Shown piece by piece: positions 1 through 8,085 of a stretch of DNA of 50,336 nt. The notes below the pieces were generated by a model that saw only the letters and a program-made list of their open reading frames with translations, was not told the origin of the DNA and searched no databases. The DNA is from JBBRQP01 sp038226175 (GTDB lineage: Bacteria > Cyanobacteriota > Cyanobacteriia > Gloeobacterales > Anthocerotibacteraceae), in the NCBI GenBank assembly GCA_038226175.1, contig JBBRQP010000014.1:1-50336 (forward strand). Direction: 5' to 3'. Positions within the stretch are counted from its first letter, which is position 1. Each line of letters starts with the position of its first letter. The translations under genes were made by a program, and so were the position numbers.

Positions 1-110
1 AACCAAATAATTTGCAGGTGGGTGCGTTCCACCCCGTCCGTTGCTTGGCGGTAGCGCTTTTCTAATTCTTCCACACTCAGGTGGTTCACAAGACTGAGGT
101 TCTTTACCAT
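1..110 (-). CDS. IS630-type transposase, N-terminal fragment cut by the window edge
   Basis: Reading the minus strand from an ATG at 110 gives 36 codons that run off the left edge. The peptide contains SVEELEKRYRQATDGVERTH followed by LQIIW. I recognise this as the opening of the helix-turn-helix domain of IS630-type transposases common in cyanobacteria. Only the DNA-binding start is visible; the DDE catalytic part would lie outside the window, so integrity cannot be judged. A short AAGG lies just upstream of the ATG. The family call rests on recalled resemblance only. Confidence 0.6.
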   Translation of the reverse strand, partial: MVKNLSLVNHLSVEELEKRYRQATDGVERTHLQIIW

Positions 111-209
111 ACCTTATTCTATAAGCGGAAAGTGTATAATATGGCTATTGGCAACCACAATACACAAGCTGCTACTAGCTACCTTCACAGGGTATACTGG
201 CAAAAGTCA

Positions 210-293
210 GCGTCAGTGGCGGAACGGTAGACGCGCACGCCTTAGGAGCGTGTGCCGGAAGGTGTAAGGGTTCGAATCCCTTCTGACGCACCA
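210..293 (+). tRNA. tRNA-Leu (anticodon UAG)
   Basis: A full class II tRNA cloverleaf can be drawn. The acceptor arm GCGTCAG (210-216) pairs with CTGACGC (283-289). The anticodon stem CACGC/GCGTG encloses the loop CTTAGGA (241-247) with anticodon TAG at 243-245, which reads CUA and other CUN leucine codons. The long variable arm is typical of tRNA-Leu. The T arm is AAGGG-TTCGAAT-CCCTT (266-282). The discriminator A at 290 is followed by an encoded CCA at 291-293. A TATACT at 193-198 could be the -10 box. Confidence 0.95.
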
Positions 294-314
294 CTATTTG
301 ACTTAACCAAAACT

Positions 315-412
315 GGGACTTGGAGTACCGAGCCTGACGCAAGCATCCCTAGTGCTGCTACCTCTCGATTCTGACACGGTTCAGGCGTTGTGACCGCACG
401 GCTCCAAGTCTA
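315..412 (-). ncRNA. ffs: Signal recognition particle (4.5S) RNA
   Basis: The minus strand carries the small bacterial SRP RNA. GACTTGGAG (410 to 402) pairs with CTCCAAGTC (325 to 317), closing a rod of about 95 nt. At its tip lies the conserved Ffh-binding domain: GTGTCAG, a GAGA tetraloop, then GGTAGCAGCAC, with the hallmark CAG/AGCAG symmetric loop. The RNA scaffolds Ffh-FtsY targeting of membrane proteins to the translocon. It lies between tRNA-Leu and the 3' end of the AsmA-like gene. A possible -10 box TATGCT is at 428 to 423. The exact ends are estimated from the pairing. Confidence 0.82.
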
Positions 413-434
413 TACCCAGCGTAGCATATCCCTG

Positions 435-3400
435 TTAGGGTGCTTTAGATTTAGGGATGAGAGGTTTGCCTGAGGCGGTGGGTAAGGCTTCAGTCGAAAG
501 CGTAGAAGGGCGCTTTTGACGTTTCACACTCGGTTTTTTGAGAGCTGGCTTGATCACAGAAGCAGATTTAGGTGGCGTATTGGTACTTGACGTACCTTTT
601 GACGTGCGGTTGGTGAATTTAGCTGAAGTAGTTGAAGACGGCGCAGCTTGGATCTGAGAGGTTGCAGCGGTTTTCTTTGGGCGTTTATGCGTAACTGAAG
701 CTGTAGAAATAACCATGGGTGTGGTCATTGGCTTAGCCCTGTCAGTACTTTTTTTGCGGCGGCGTGAGCTAATCGCAGGCGTAAGTGTAGGAGATACAAC
801 CAGCACTTGATTAGTTAGCGTGACGGGCGCTTTTTGCTTGCGCTTACGTAAGGGGGGTGCAGCTGTGAGCTCAGTAGGGGATAGGGCGAGTTGGGAGTCA
901 GGTGTTTTACGCAAGGGCCTACGTTTACGTGGCGTGTTAGGTTTTGAAGGCATCAAACTAGTGGAACGATCGGGCACACCTGTTACACCATCTAACGTCG
1001 GGGTAAGACTCGGTTCAGTGGGGACTTGATCACCCGGTTGAGCCGAGGGGAGGGTCTCAGTTGGTAGAGTAGGCTTGGGTCGACGACGGCGACGTTGGGT
1101 TGTCACAGTATTTTTGTAAGACAACAGAGGTGCGCCTTGAGAACGCAAGCCACCGCTCCAATAACTTTGATCCGGGGTACCAGTTAAAGCCAAATCAACC
1201 TGTCCTAGACTGCTACTCCCTACAGGTAACTTCTGAATCCAAGGGAAGCTCTGGCCTAACACAGGCGGTAAACCCGCATCACTGGTAAGTTGCCACTGCA
1301 TGCTGGCCCGAGCAGTCTGCCAACGTGCGACAGTACCGCGAAATTGAAGATTGAAGTCATTGAGTTGGACTGTACCATTTTGGATACGAAGTTGATCGGG
1401 TGAGGCCATCGCAGTTAGCAGCACTTGGCGCGGATTAGCTAACGTCATCAGATCGGTCAAACGGGGCGCGACAGACTCTTCGGTGGTCTCAAAGGTTGAA
1501 GTGCCGTCATCTTGCAAGACCGTCCGGGTGATAATCCGGGGCTTCTGACGCTCGACTACTTGGACACGTAAGCCATTGACCTGACTAAAATCACCCTGTA
1601 TTTGCGCTTGGGTACTAGTCCCTTGGGGGGTAAAGGTGACTTGGATCGGTGCTGTACCGTAGGCATTAAGACTATTAGGTAGACGACCGGGTAAGAGTTT
1701 GAGGGCATCGGGAAAAACCAGATTTCCGGTCAAGGTTCCCGCTAGGGTGCTCTGACCCGTGGGTTTTTGGACGGTGCCATCAAAATGAAAATTACTGCCT
1801 GCAGCCTGTCCTTCTACGCCTTTGAGATCCATGAGGCCATCATGGAGCAGCACCGTACCACGCAGATCTGTCACAGGTGTACCGAGCGGGCGTAAGCTGA
1901 CCGTGGCATTTTGCAACAATAGCTGACCTTCGAGGGCGCTACCGATGATTCTGACTTTGCCTTGAGCGGTACCCGACATCTGTGTAAAGACACTAGCTGA
2001 GTAGCGTAAAGGCGCACTCACTAAGGGTGAAGTTAGCAGTGCTTGCAGGGCATTGAGATTGAGATTGCTACTTTCAAGAGTTAGGTCAGGACTAGCGGCA
2101 TATTCGCCAGGACGTAGCACTTTGCCGCTCAAGGTCAGAGGACTGCCCGCTACTTGTCCTTGTACCTGCTTGAGGGTGACAAGCCCCGGAGCAAAAAATA
2201 GACTGCCAGTTAATTTTTCTAGGGGTTGGGTCAAGCCGGGTGGTTTCCAGCCCAGATTGAGCAAGGTGATGGTGCCTTTGTTGAGTAAAGTTTGCAGCGT
2301 TTGCCCCGTATAGGCTACTGCCCCAGTGGTCTGGGAGTTAAAGCGTAAATTACCTTGATCGGTACTTTGGAGTAAGAGGGTTTTGAGCGATGGTGTCAAG
2401 ATCTGAGGGGGTAGCGACTTACGGGTGAGGTAAGGGTTGAAGTCATTGCTTGAAATTTTGAGATTCGCAAGTTGTTTTTGGGTGTTCACGCTTCCAGTCG
2501 CGGTAACACTAAGATTACCAATGCTGAAAGTTGCATTTTTGGCTTGCCAGAGGCTGGGTTTGCGGATCAGGTCTAATTTGGTGACAAGTGACGGGGTATT
2601 CCACGGCTGACTACCCCAGACTGCTGGCCAACGCCATTGCACACTCTTGAGGCCGACTACGCCATTGAGCTGGTAGGAATTATCCGCTAGTCCGCGCCAG
2701 TGTAAATTAGCATCTAAGCGTCCGGTATCCAGTCCTTGTAGGGCTTGTAGACTCTGAGCCTTAAGCCAAGGTTGCCAATAGCTCTGCCAATTTTCGGGCT
2801 GCAAGTCTTCTACAAATACTTGCAAGTCACCTTGTAATGCCTGATTTTTTTGATCCGGAAAGCGTAAATTCCCTTCTAGCGCGATCACGGTTTTTTGGCC
2901 TAGTTCTTCAAGCTCTGCTTGTAAAGATAGAGGAATTGGTTTTTTGGAACCAGCTGAGCCTCCAAATCGCAAATCTAGGTCATTGAGCTGATAGGTGCGT
3001 CCGATCACCTCGCCGATACCCAGTCCCATATTCGTCAGCGGTGAGCTGTCATCGACAATACGTATCGTAGAACGGGTCAACTGCAAAATACTTGTGGTTG
3101 GGTCAAACCGTACGGCACCTTTTTTGAACGGATGATCAAAGACATCACTAATACTCCAGCTACCATGCGTGTTACGCCTTACGCGCAGGATCAGGCGTTC
3201 TAGGCTAATTTTTTGGATACTAATTTGTCCCCAAGCCAAAGGGATCAAGTCGAGTCCGATGACCATAGTTTGGACTTGACCCTCGACGGCATTGGTTTTA
3301 GTATTACGCATTACCACCCGGTCTGTGCGTACCCCTACCCCATCGAGCGTACTCAAACGCAAACGCCCCATCTCGAGTTGTCGCCCGGTACTTTCTAAAA

Positions 3401-3557
3401 ACATCTTTTCGAGGGGAACTCGTAAACGGTCAGGGTCAAGGGTAAAAAAGATATAACCGGCAAAACCTAAGCCCAAGGCTAACAGAGCCACAGGCAGACC
3501 TAGAGCTAAGCTTAATAACCACTGATACCGTATCGCAACTGTTTGTATCGTCATCAT
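435..3557 (-). CDS. AsmA-like inner-membrane-anchored envelope protein with basic C-terminal tail
   Basis: About 1040 residues from the ATG at 3557. One N-terminal transmembrane segment (LLSLALGLPVALLALGLGF and following) precedes the AsmA-type opening (DPDRLRVPLEKMF, TGRQLEMGRLRLS). Long beta-rich repeats follow, as in AsmA/TamB-type proteins that bridge the envelope and are linked to lipid transport and outer-membrane upkeep. The last 220 or so residues are different: low complexity, rich in Pro, Ser, Thr, Lys and Arg, with blocks such as RRRRRPKP and RKRRPLRK. The reading frame can be extended upstream to a TTG at 3608, but that TTG coincides with a good -35 box, so I prefer the ATG. Downstream lies the SRP RNA on the same strand. 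The exact role is unknown. Confidence 0.75.
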   Translation of the reverse strand: MMTIQTVAIRYQWLLSLALGLPVALLALGLGFAGYIFFTLDPDRLRVPLEKMFLESTGRQLEMGRLRLSTLDGVGVRTDRVVMRNTKTNAVEGQVQTMVIGLDLIPLAWGQISIQKISLERLILRVRRNTHGSWSISDVFDHPFKKGAVRFDPTTSILQLTRSTIRIVDDSSPLTNMGLGIGEVIGRTYQLNDLDLRFGGSAGSKKPIPLSLQAELEELGQKTVIALEGNLRFPDQKNQALQGDLQVFVEDLQPENWQSYWQPWLKAQSLQALQGLDTGRLDANLHWRGLADNSYQLNGVVGLKSVQWRWPAVWGSQPWNTPSLVTKLDLIRKPSLWQAKNATFSIGNLSVTATGSVNTQKQLANLKISSNDFNPYLTRKSLPPQILTPSLKTLLLQSTDQGNLRFNSQTTGAVAYTGQTLQTLLNKGTITLLNLGWKPPGLTQPLEKLTGSLFFAPGLVTLKQVQGQVAGSPLTLSGKVLRPGEYAASPDLTLESSNLNLNALQALLTSPLVSAPLRYSASVFTQMSGTAQGKVRIIGSALEGQLLLQNATVSLRPLGTPVTDLRGTVLLHDGLMDLKGVEGQAAGSNFHFDGTVQKPTGQSTLAGTLTGNLVFPDALKLLPGRLPNSLNAYGTAPIQVTFTPQGTSTQAQIQGDFSQVNGLRVQVVERQKPRIITRTVLQDDGTSTFETTEESVAPRLTDLMTLANPRQVLLTAMASPDQLRIQNGTVQLNDFNLQFRGTVARWQTARASMQWQLTSDAGLPPVLGQSFPWIQKLPVGSSSLGQVDLALTGTPDQSYWSGGLRSQGAPLLSYKNTVTTQRRRRRPKPTLPTETLPSAQPGDQVPTEPSLTPTLDGVTGVPDRSTSLMPSKPNTPRKRRPLRKTPDSQLALSPTELTAAPPLRKRKQKAPVTLTNQVLVVSPTLTPAISSRRRKKSTDRAKPMTTPMVISTASVTHKRPKKTAATSQIQAAPSSTTSAKFTNRTSKGTSSTNTPPKSASVIKPALKKPSVKRQKRPSTLSTEALPTASGKPLIPKSKAP

Positions 3558-3580
3558 GGGGGAGAACGTAGTCCCTTGAA

Positions 3581-3608
3581 AGTATACTTGGTCTCCCGAC
3601 GTAGACAA
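3581..3608 (-). promoter_or_regulatory. Predicted sigma70-type promoter of the AsmA-like gene
   Basis: On the minus strand TTGTCT (3608 to 3603) and TATACT (3586 to 3581) are separated by 16 bp. This puts the transcription start near 3574, about 17 nt before the ATG at 3557. It argues against the in-frame TTG at 3608 as the start codon, since that TTG is the -35 box itself. Confidence 0.55.
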
Positions 3609-3662
3609 ACGCCTGATCCCTAGGTCGCAGCAGCTAAAATCGAAGATGTAAGAGGAGAGCCC

Positions 3663-4997
3663 ATGCTGACACAGCGTCCTAAACCGATTTTGATGCCACT
3701 ACTCTTTGAATGGATGATGTATGTTGTTGCAACTTTTAATATTTTACTTGTACTATTTGATGTCAGCTATTTTCCCTTACGCGAGTTCTATCTCACGAAT
3801 AGTTATGTTGATTTGCGACGTGTCGTTGAATTTTATGACCCCTATAAAGGTGTAGAACCCAATTACTATAATCAAAATTATATTGATACGGCAGATGTCT
3901 TGATCAAACGTTATCAGGCTAATCCTAAAGACCGCGCTCTGCCACAATTTTTAATGAATTTACAGGCACAAAGTCAGTATTTAATTGATTTTGACCCCTA
4001 TGCTCGCGTTGACAAAACAGGAACTCTAGAACGGCTCAAAGATAAAATTCGTAAACATATGCACAATCCCAATGCCACAGCCGCATTTCAGGAGTTTTGG
4101 TCACCAGCTTATCTCTCAGCCCAATCGATTACTTATTACAAAAAGACATTAAAGCCCCTCATTAGTGCAAATTATTTCCGACATTATGGTGAAGATGGTG
4201 AATTTGTAGACCGCTTTTGGCAAATTGATATTTATTTTGTAGGAATATTTGCCTTAGAGTTAGTGATACGTACTTTTTTGATAGCCCGGAGACTGAATAT
4301 TAATTTTAGGCAAGCGCTAGGTAGTCGGTGGTATGACCTGTTGTGGCTAACTTTTAGCGTACATTGGGATTGGTTACGCTTGTTACGCCTGATCCCTTAT
4401 GCTGTGCGCTCAGATCACTTGAATACCCCAATTCATCCACTGTTTGACTATATCAATCATAATATTGTCACCTATGTCGCTGATCAAGTGACTGATATAG
4501 TGGTGGTCAGCCTTATTGATGAAGCCCAAGACAGCATTCGAGAAATGCGCTTTAACGCTTCTCTAGGCGTTAATCGCGTCAGTCAACAATGGGAATTATT
4601 GATACGCCGTCAGACTTCAGGACTAGTAGGTCAGGTATTACCCGACATTGAACCGGAGATCGTGCAGTTACTTCATCACATCGTGATGTCAACACTTAAA
4701 AAAAATCCTAACTATCGAACTTTAATGCCATTATTGGGTTCGGTACCAGAATTAGCCTTAGAACAACTAATTCGTCGTAGTTATCAGTCTTTTACCCATA
4801 GCCTACAAGAAGCGACGCGTGCAGATCAAACCAATCAGGTGGCGACGGATCACTTAACGAGTCAGCTAACCCAAAAGTTAACGACTGATTTGCTCAATCA
4901 AAATATAGCTGAGGATCTAAAAAATTTATTGATTGCGGCTTTAGAAGAAGTAAAACAAAACTATATTAACCGTAATCAAACACAATCAAAAATTTAA
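3663..4997 (+). CDS. Unrecognised membrane protein with voltage-sensor-like S2-S4 pattern
   Basis: 444 residues; the ATG is preceded by AGGAG. I do not recognise the family with certainty. One hydrophobic segment spans about residues 12-34. Two more lie at about 190-212 (FVGIFALELVIRTFLIARR) and 222-248 (WYDLLWL, then WDWLRLLRLIPYAVR). The order Glu-Arg in the first, Trp-Asp in the second, then a Leu-Arg-rich helix resembles S2-S3-S4 of voltage-gated channels. No pore helix or selectivity filter is visible. The C-terminal 200 residues are predicted helical and soluble. Its stop overlaps the end of the convergent VanZ-like gene by 4 bp. Calling it a channel relative is inference. Confidence 0.6.
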   Translation: MLTQRPKPILMPLLFEWMMYVVATFNILLVLFDVSYFPLREFYLTNSYVDLRRVVEFYDPYKGVEPNYYNQNYIDTADVLIKRYQANPKDRALPQFLMNLQAQSQYLIDFDPYARVDKTGTLERLKDKIRKHMHNPNATAAFQEFWSPAYLSAQSITYYKKTLKPLISANYFRHYGEDGEFVDRFWQIDIYFVGIFALELVIRTFLIARRLNINFRQALGSRWYDLLWLTFSVHWDWLRLLRLIPYAVRSDHLNTPIHPLFDYINHNIVTYVADQVTDIVVVSLIDEAQDSIREMRFNASLGVNRVSQQWELLIRRQTSGLVGQVLPDIEPEIVQLLHHIVMSTLKKNPNYRTLMPLLGSVPELALEQLIRRSYQSFTHSLQEATRADQTNQVATDHLTSQLTQKLTTDLLNQNIAEDLKNLLIAALEEVKQNYINRNQTQSKI

Positions 4998-5407
4998 GTG
5001 CGACGGGGTTTTTCAAATAAGCTGATCAGGTAAATTGCAAAACAGGCACCACACGAGTCAATCAACACATCGACAGGGCTAGAGCCACGGCCGACTACAA
5101 ACCGTTGATGAAACTCATCACTGATCGCATAGGCCACCGAACTTAAAATTGCCCAGGTATACACACGCTTGAGTGGGCTCCATAATTGCCAAAACAAAAT
5201 GGTCAAAATACCGTATTCCGTAAAGTGAGCAAGTTTACGAATAACCGTATTGATATCACCAAAAAACTTCTGTGTTTGCTCAAAAGAATTAGGAACCGAT
5301 GAAAAATAAAAGACTAACCCCATCCAACTTAAGGCCAAAAATATCCAAAAACTCTGTTGCGCCAAAAATTGACCCACAGTCAGAGACGGTTTAGCGAGGC
5401 GACTCAC
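4994..5407 (-). CDS. VanZ-like family membrane protein
   Basis: 137 residues with four hydrophobic segments. The VanZ-family hallmark is present: a first helix ending in YFSSVPNS, then KLAHFTEYGIL, and the signature DEFHQRFVVGRGSSPVDVLID. VanZ relatives are small membrane proteins, best known from a teicoplanin-resistance accessory protein; most have no assigned reaction. The start is a GTG at 5407 without a clear Shine-Dalgarno sequence, so the N-terminus is uncertain. It is convergent with the upstream membrane-protein gene, with stops overlapping by 4 bp. The divergent neighbour rubA begins 236 bp away. Confidence 0.75.
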   Translation of the reverse strand: MSRLAKPSLTVGQFLAQQSFWIFLALSWMGLVFYFSSVPNSFEQTQKFFGDINTVIRKLAHFTEYGILTILFWQLWSPLKRVYTWAILSSVAYAISDEFHQRFVVGRGSSPVDVLIDSCGACFAIYLISLFEKPRRT

Positions 5408-5643
5408 GGTAGTTAGGCCAGTAAGGTTTGTCTAACCCTAACGTTAATTTCTTGAAGCCACCGCAAAAGCTCACTTTTTCTTTAGCCGCATGCTTTATAA
5501 ATTGATGCCTCAGTTTATCGCCCTCGCTGTAAATTGGGGCTTGAACTTTTGATATGGGCAAATACTTAAAAAATCCTAAAGCCAGCTTGCCTGCTTTGCT
5601 TTAGAATAAGAAAGGCTAAAACGTAAAGATTCTTGAAGTTGTC

Positions 5644-5991
5644 ATGACCGAACCCGATCCGATTATTGACCCCAAAAGGCTAGAGCGCGGTGAATGTACT
5701 GTCTGTGGCTATGTCTATGAGCCTGTGGATGGTGACCGTGGACGCGGGATCACGCCGGGAACCGCCTTTGAGTCTTTGCCAGAGGGTTGGCAATGTCCGA
5801 GTTGTCGTTCAGGCCGTGACCGCTTTCGGACGGTAGGAGCTAGGATTGGGACTTTTGCTGGACTCGAAGAAAATGCCAAATTTGGGATTGGGGTTAATAT
5901 TCTCAACCCTCAAATCAAAAACCTGCTTATTTTTGGTGCCTTACTCCTAGGAGCGGCGTTACTATTCAGTTTCTACTTTACGGGTCAATAA
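5644..5991 (+). CDS. rubA: Membrane-anchored rubredoxin RubA
   Basis: 115 residues. The N-terminal half is a rubredoxin: CTVCGY and CPSC form the two CX2C knuckles that bind one iron. The usual acidic and Tyr-rich loop (YVYEP, GITPGTAFESLPEGW) lies between them. A linker leads to a C-terminal transmembrane helix (LLIFGALLLGAALLFSFYF). This layout is that of cyanobacterial and plastid RubA, a thylakoid protein needed for photosystem assembly. It is the first gene of a tight operon: ycf48 starts 3 bp after its stop, as in most cyanobacteria, which supports the identification. Confidence 0.93.
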   Translation: MTEPDPIIDPKRLERGECTVCGYVYEPVDGDRGRGITPGTAFESLPEGWQCPSCRSGRDRFRTVGARIGTFAGLEENAKFGIGVNILNPQIKNLLIFGALLLGAALLFSFYFTGQ

Positions 5992-5994
5992 CGC

Positions 5995-7026
5995 ATGAGA
6001 CAGGCACAGGGCAAAGGGATTGGGCATTGGGCAATAGCCATTGGTCTGGCGATGACATTGACAGGATGTTCAACTTTTCTCAAAAAAGCCGAGCAAGTAC
6101 CTTGGTTTGCCACCACCATGCAAGCTGTACCCACACAATCTGACCTCTTGGATCTAAAGTTTACCAGTGCGACCACCGGTTGGGTGGTCGGTAGCCGCGC
6201 TACCATTCTCAAAACTGAAGATGGCGGTAAGACATGGCACCCAGCCTTCAAAACTGCCCTACAGGCTCCTAACCCAGAAACCAGCAAACTAGAAGATCTG
6301 AAGGCTCGCTTTCTCTCGGTTGACTTTACCGCCGATGGTCAAGAAGGCTGGGTGGTCGGTAAACCAAGAATTGTCTTGCACACAACCGATGGCGGCAAAA
6401 GCTTGTTTGCTGTGCCTCTAAATAAACGTATTGATGGGGCACCACTTCTAATAACAGCCCTAGCGCCGGGTGTAGCCGAACTGGCGATGGACACAGGAAC
6501 TGTCTTTAAAACTAGTGATGGTGGTAAAACTTGGCGCGTATTGACCCCCGAATCTGCTGGCGGTTTGCGTAATATTACCCGCCGCGCCGATGGTAGTTAT
6601 TGGGCTGTCTCAGCACGGGGTTCTACCTATCTCAACTGGGAACCCGGCACTATCAAATGGATTAACCACGAACGGGTTAGCCCCAAACGTATCGAAAATT
6701 TAGTATTCCTCGATCAGACGCAGGCGGCTTTACTTAATAATGGCGGTGAATTACAGTTGAGCGCTGATAGTGGCAAAACTTGGAGCAGACCCAAAACTCC
6801 GGATTTGGCGGCGGCAACAGGTTTATTTGATGCAGGGTTTGATCCGACTGGTCGGTTGTGGGTCGCCGGCGGTAACGCGACTTTATTAGTTAGTCCTGAT
6901 CAGGGCAAAAACTGGGAACGGGCATTTTTAGAAACCAAGAGTAATCTCTATCGGATCGAATTTCCCCAAAAGAATCTGGGATTTTTGCTTGGTAAAGGGG
7001 TGATTTTACGCTATCAGGTATCTTAG
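5995..7026 (+). CDS. ycf48: Photosystem II assembly factor Ycf48 (HCF136)
   Basis: 343 residues. An N-terminal lipoprotein signal ends in the lipobox LTGC at about residue 24. The mature part is a seven-bladed beta-propeller, with repeated blade motifs such as GWVVGSRATILKTEDGGKTW, HTTDGGKS, KTSDGGKTW and SADSGKTW. Ycf48 binds newly made D1 and its neighbours on the lumenal side during assembly and repair of the photosystem II reaction centre. The gene sits 3 bp after rubA and 3 bp before the phytol-kinase-like gene. The length matches the family. Confidence 0.95.
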   Translation: MRQAQGKGIGHWAIAIGLAMTLTGCSTFLKKAEQVPWFATTMQAVPTQSDLLDLKFTSATTGWVVGSRATILKTEDGGKTWHPAFKTALQAPNPETSKLEDLKARFLSVDFTADGQEGWVVGKPRIVLHTTDGGKSLFAVPLNKRIDGAPLLITALAPGVAELAMDTGTVFKTSDGGKTWRVLTPESAGGLRNITRRADGSYWAVSARGSTYLNWEPGTIKWINHERVSPKRIENLVFLDQTQAALLNNGGELQLSADSGKTWSRPKTPDLAAATGLFDAGFDPTGRLWVAGGNATLLVSPDQGKNWERAFLETKSNLYRIEFPQKNLGFLLGKGVILRYQVS

Positions 7027-7029
7027 TTC

Positions 7030-7686
7030 GTGGTCTGGTCGCTGGGTCTGGGGGTACTCTGGCTAGCGATAGTATTGGTCGTCGCCGAAGCCATGCGCCG
7101 CCGCCACTGGGAAGGTGAGCTTGTACGTAAGTTTGTACATATCGCCACGGGTAATATTATCTGGCTGGCTTGGGGCTTTGCCTATCCGCTGTGGGCTTGT
7201 CTAGCCGTTTGTATTCCCTTTGTGATCGTGACCTTGCTATCCTACCGCTTACCCCTACTGCAAAGTATCAACAGCATCGGACGTCGTAGTTGGGGTACGT
7301 TTTATTACGCCTTGAGTATCACGTTATTGGTAGCTTTTTTTTGGACACAGCAGTTACCCCAGTTTGCCGTGTTGGGTATCTTAGTCATGACCTGGGGAGA
7401 TGCCTTAGCCGCCTTGGTTGGGCAACGCTGGGGTCGTTGGCACTACGTGGCGATCGGGGATGTTCACAAGACCGTAGAAGGATCGCTTGTGATGGCGGGG
7501 GTCTCGACATTGGTTAGTCTCGTCGTACTCAGTATGAGTCAAGGATTTAGCTGGTCTTTATTGCTAAGTGCGCTAATTATTGGTGTAGTAGCGACAGGAT
7601 TAGAGGTCTTTTCGGTGGGTGGCATTGATAATTTAAGTGTGCCCCTAGGTAGTGCGCTGCTGGCTTGGTGGTTAGTGAGCGCCTGA
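7030..7686 (+). CDS. Phytol kinase-like polyprenol/dolichol kinase family protein
   Basis: 218 residues, starting at a GTG 3 bp after the ycf48 stop. It is an integral membrane protein with six or seven hydrophobic helices. The family features are the early basic stretch RRRHWEGELVRKFVHIATGN, the motif MTWGDALAALVGQRWG, and VHKTVEGSLVMAG near residue 145. These match the VTE5/Slr1652 phytol kinase and SEC59-type group, which phosphorylate phytol or polyprenols using CTP. Phytol freed from chlorophyll could thus be reused for tocopherol or chlorophyll, which suits a photosystem-assembly operon. The substrate is inferred from the family and could be another prenol. Confidence 0.78.
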   Translation: MVWSLGLGVLWLAIVLVVAEAMRRRHWEGELVRKFVHIATGNIIWLAWGFAYPLWACLAVCIPFVIVTLLSYRLPLLQSINSIGRRSWGTFYYALSITLLVAFFWTQQLPQFAVLGILVMTWGDALAALVGQRWGRWHYVAIGDVHKTVEGSLVMAGVSTLVSLVVLSMSQGFSWSLLLSALIIGVVATGLEVFSVGGIDNLSVPLGSALLAWWLVSA

Positions 7687-7695
7687 CAGGGACGA

Positions 7696-7986
7696 TCATG
7701 TATTGGGTATCCGATAAAGCTGTTGCATAAATTCTTGCAATATCCTTTGCGCCAGAGGTCGTACCTCAACGGGCTGTGCGGCCAAAAATTGCGCTAGCAA
7801 AGCCTGGGTTTGGTGGGGCTGTGTCATGAGGATCAGTTCCTCACGAGCCCATAACTCGATCAGATCAGCTCGGGATTTTTTTAGAAATGCTGCTTGCTGT
7901 TGAAGTCGGTTCCAGGCTGTGTCCGTTAAGCGGATCGTCCGTGTTACTTTGAGCTCATTAAATTTTCGGGTAAAGCGTGCTGCCAT
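7696..7986 (-). CDS. Small protein with ribbon-helix-helix-like N-terminus
   Basis: 96 residues starting at an ATG at 7986. Residues 14-50 (TRTIRLTDTAWNRLQQQAAF, then KKSRADLIELWA) fit a MetJ/Arc ribbon-helix-helix pattern: a short beta strand, then two helices with a conserved Ser-Arg-Ala-Asp turn. Such proteins are usually dimeric DNA-binding regulators or antitoxins. No toxin gene is adjacent; the neighbour on the same strand is a small membrane protein 99 bp upstream. The C-terminal helix is Gln-rich and unassigned. Its convergent neighbour is the phytol-kinase-like gene, 9 bp away. Confidence 0.6.
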   Translation of the reverse strand: MAARFTRKFNELKVTRTIRLTDTAWNRLQQQAAFLKKSRADLIELWAREELILMTQPHQTQALLAQFLAAQPVEVRPLAQRILQEFMQQLYRIPNT

Positions 7987-8085
7987 TGAACGTACATCTT
8001 TCCATGCATGAGCATGAATAACATCACTGTATACAGATTAAACCTAAACTTTGGGTAAGGTGTTAGGTTCATATCCAGACAAAGC

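Noticed and set aside
3557..3608. TTG start at 3608 for the AsmA-like protein
   Set aside because: The TTG is part of a -35 box with a matching TATACT; translation from it would begin before the transcript.
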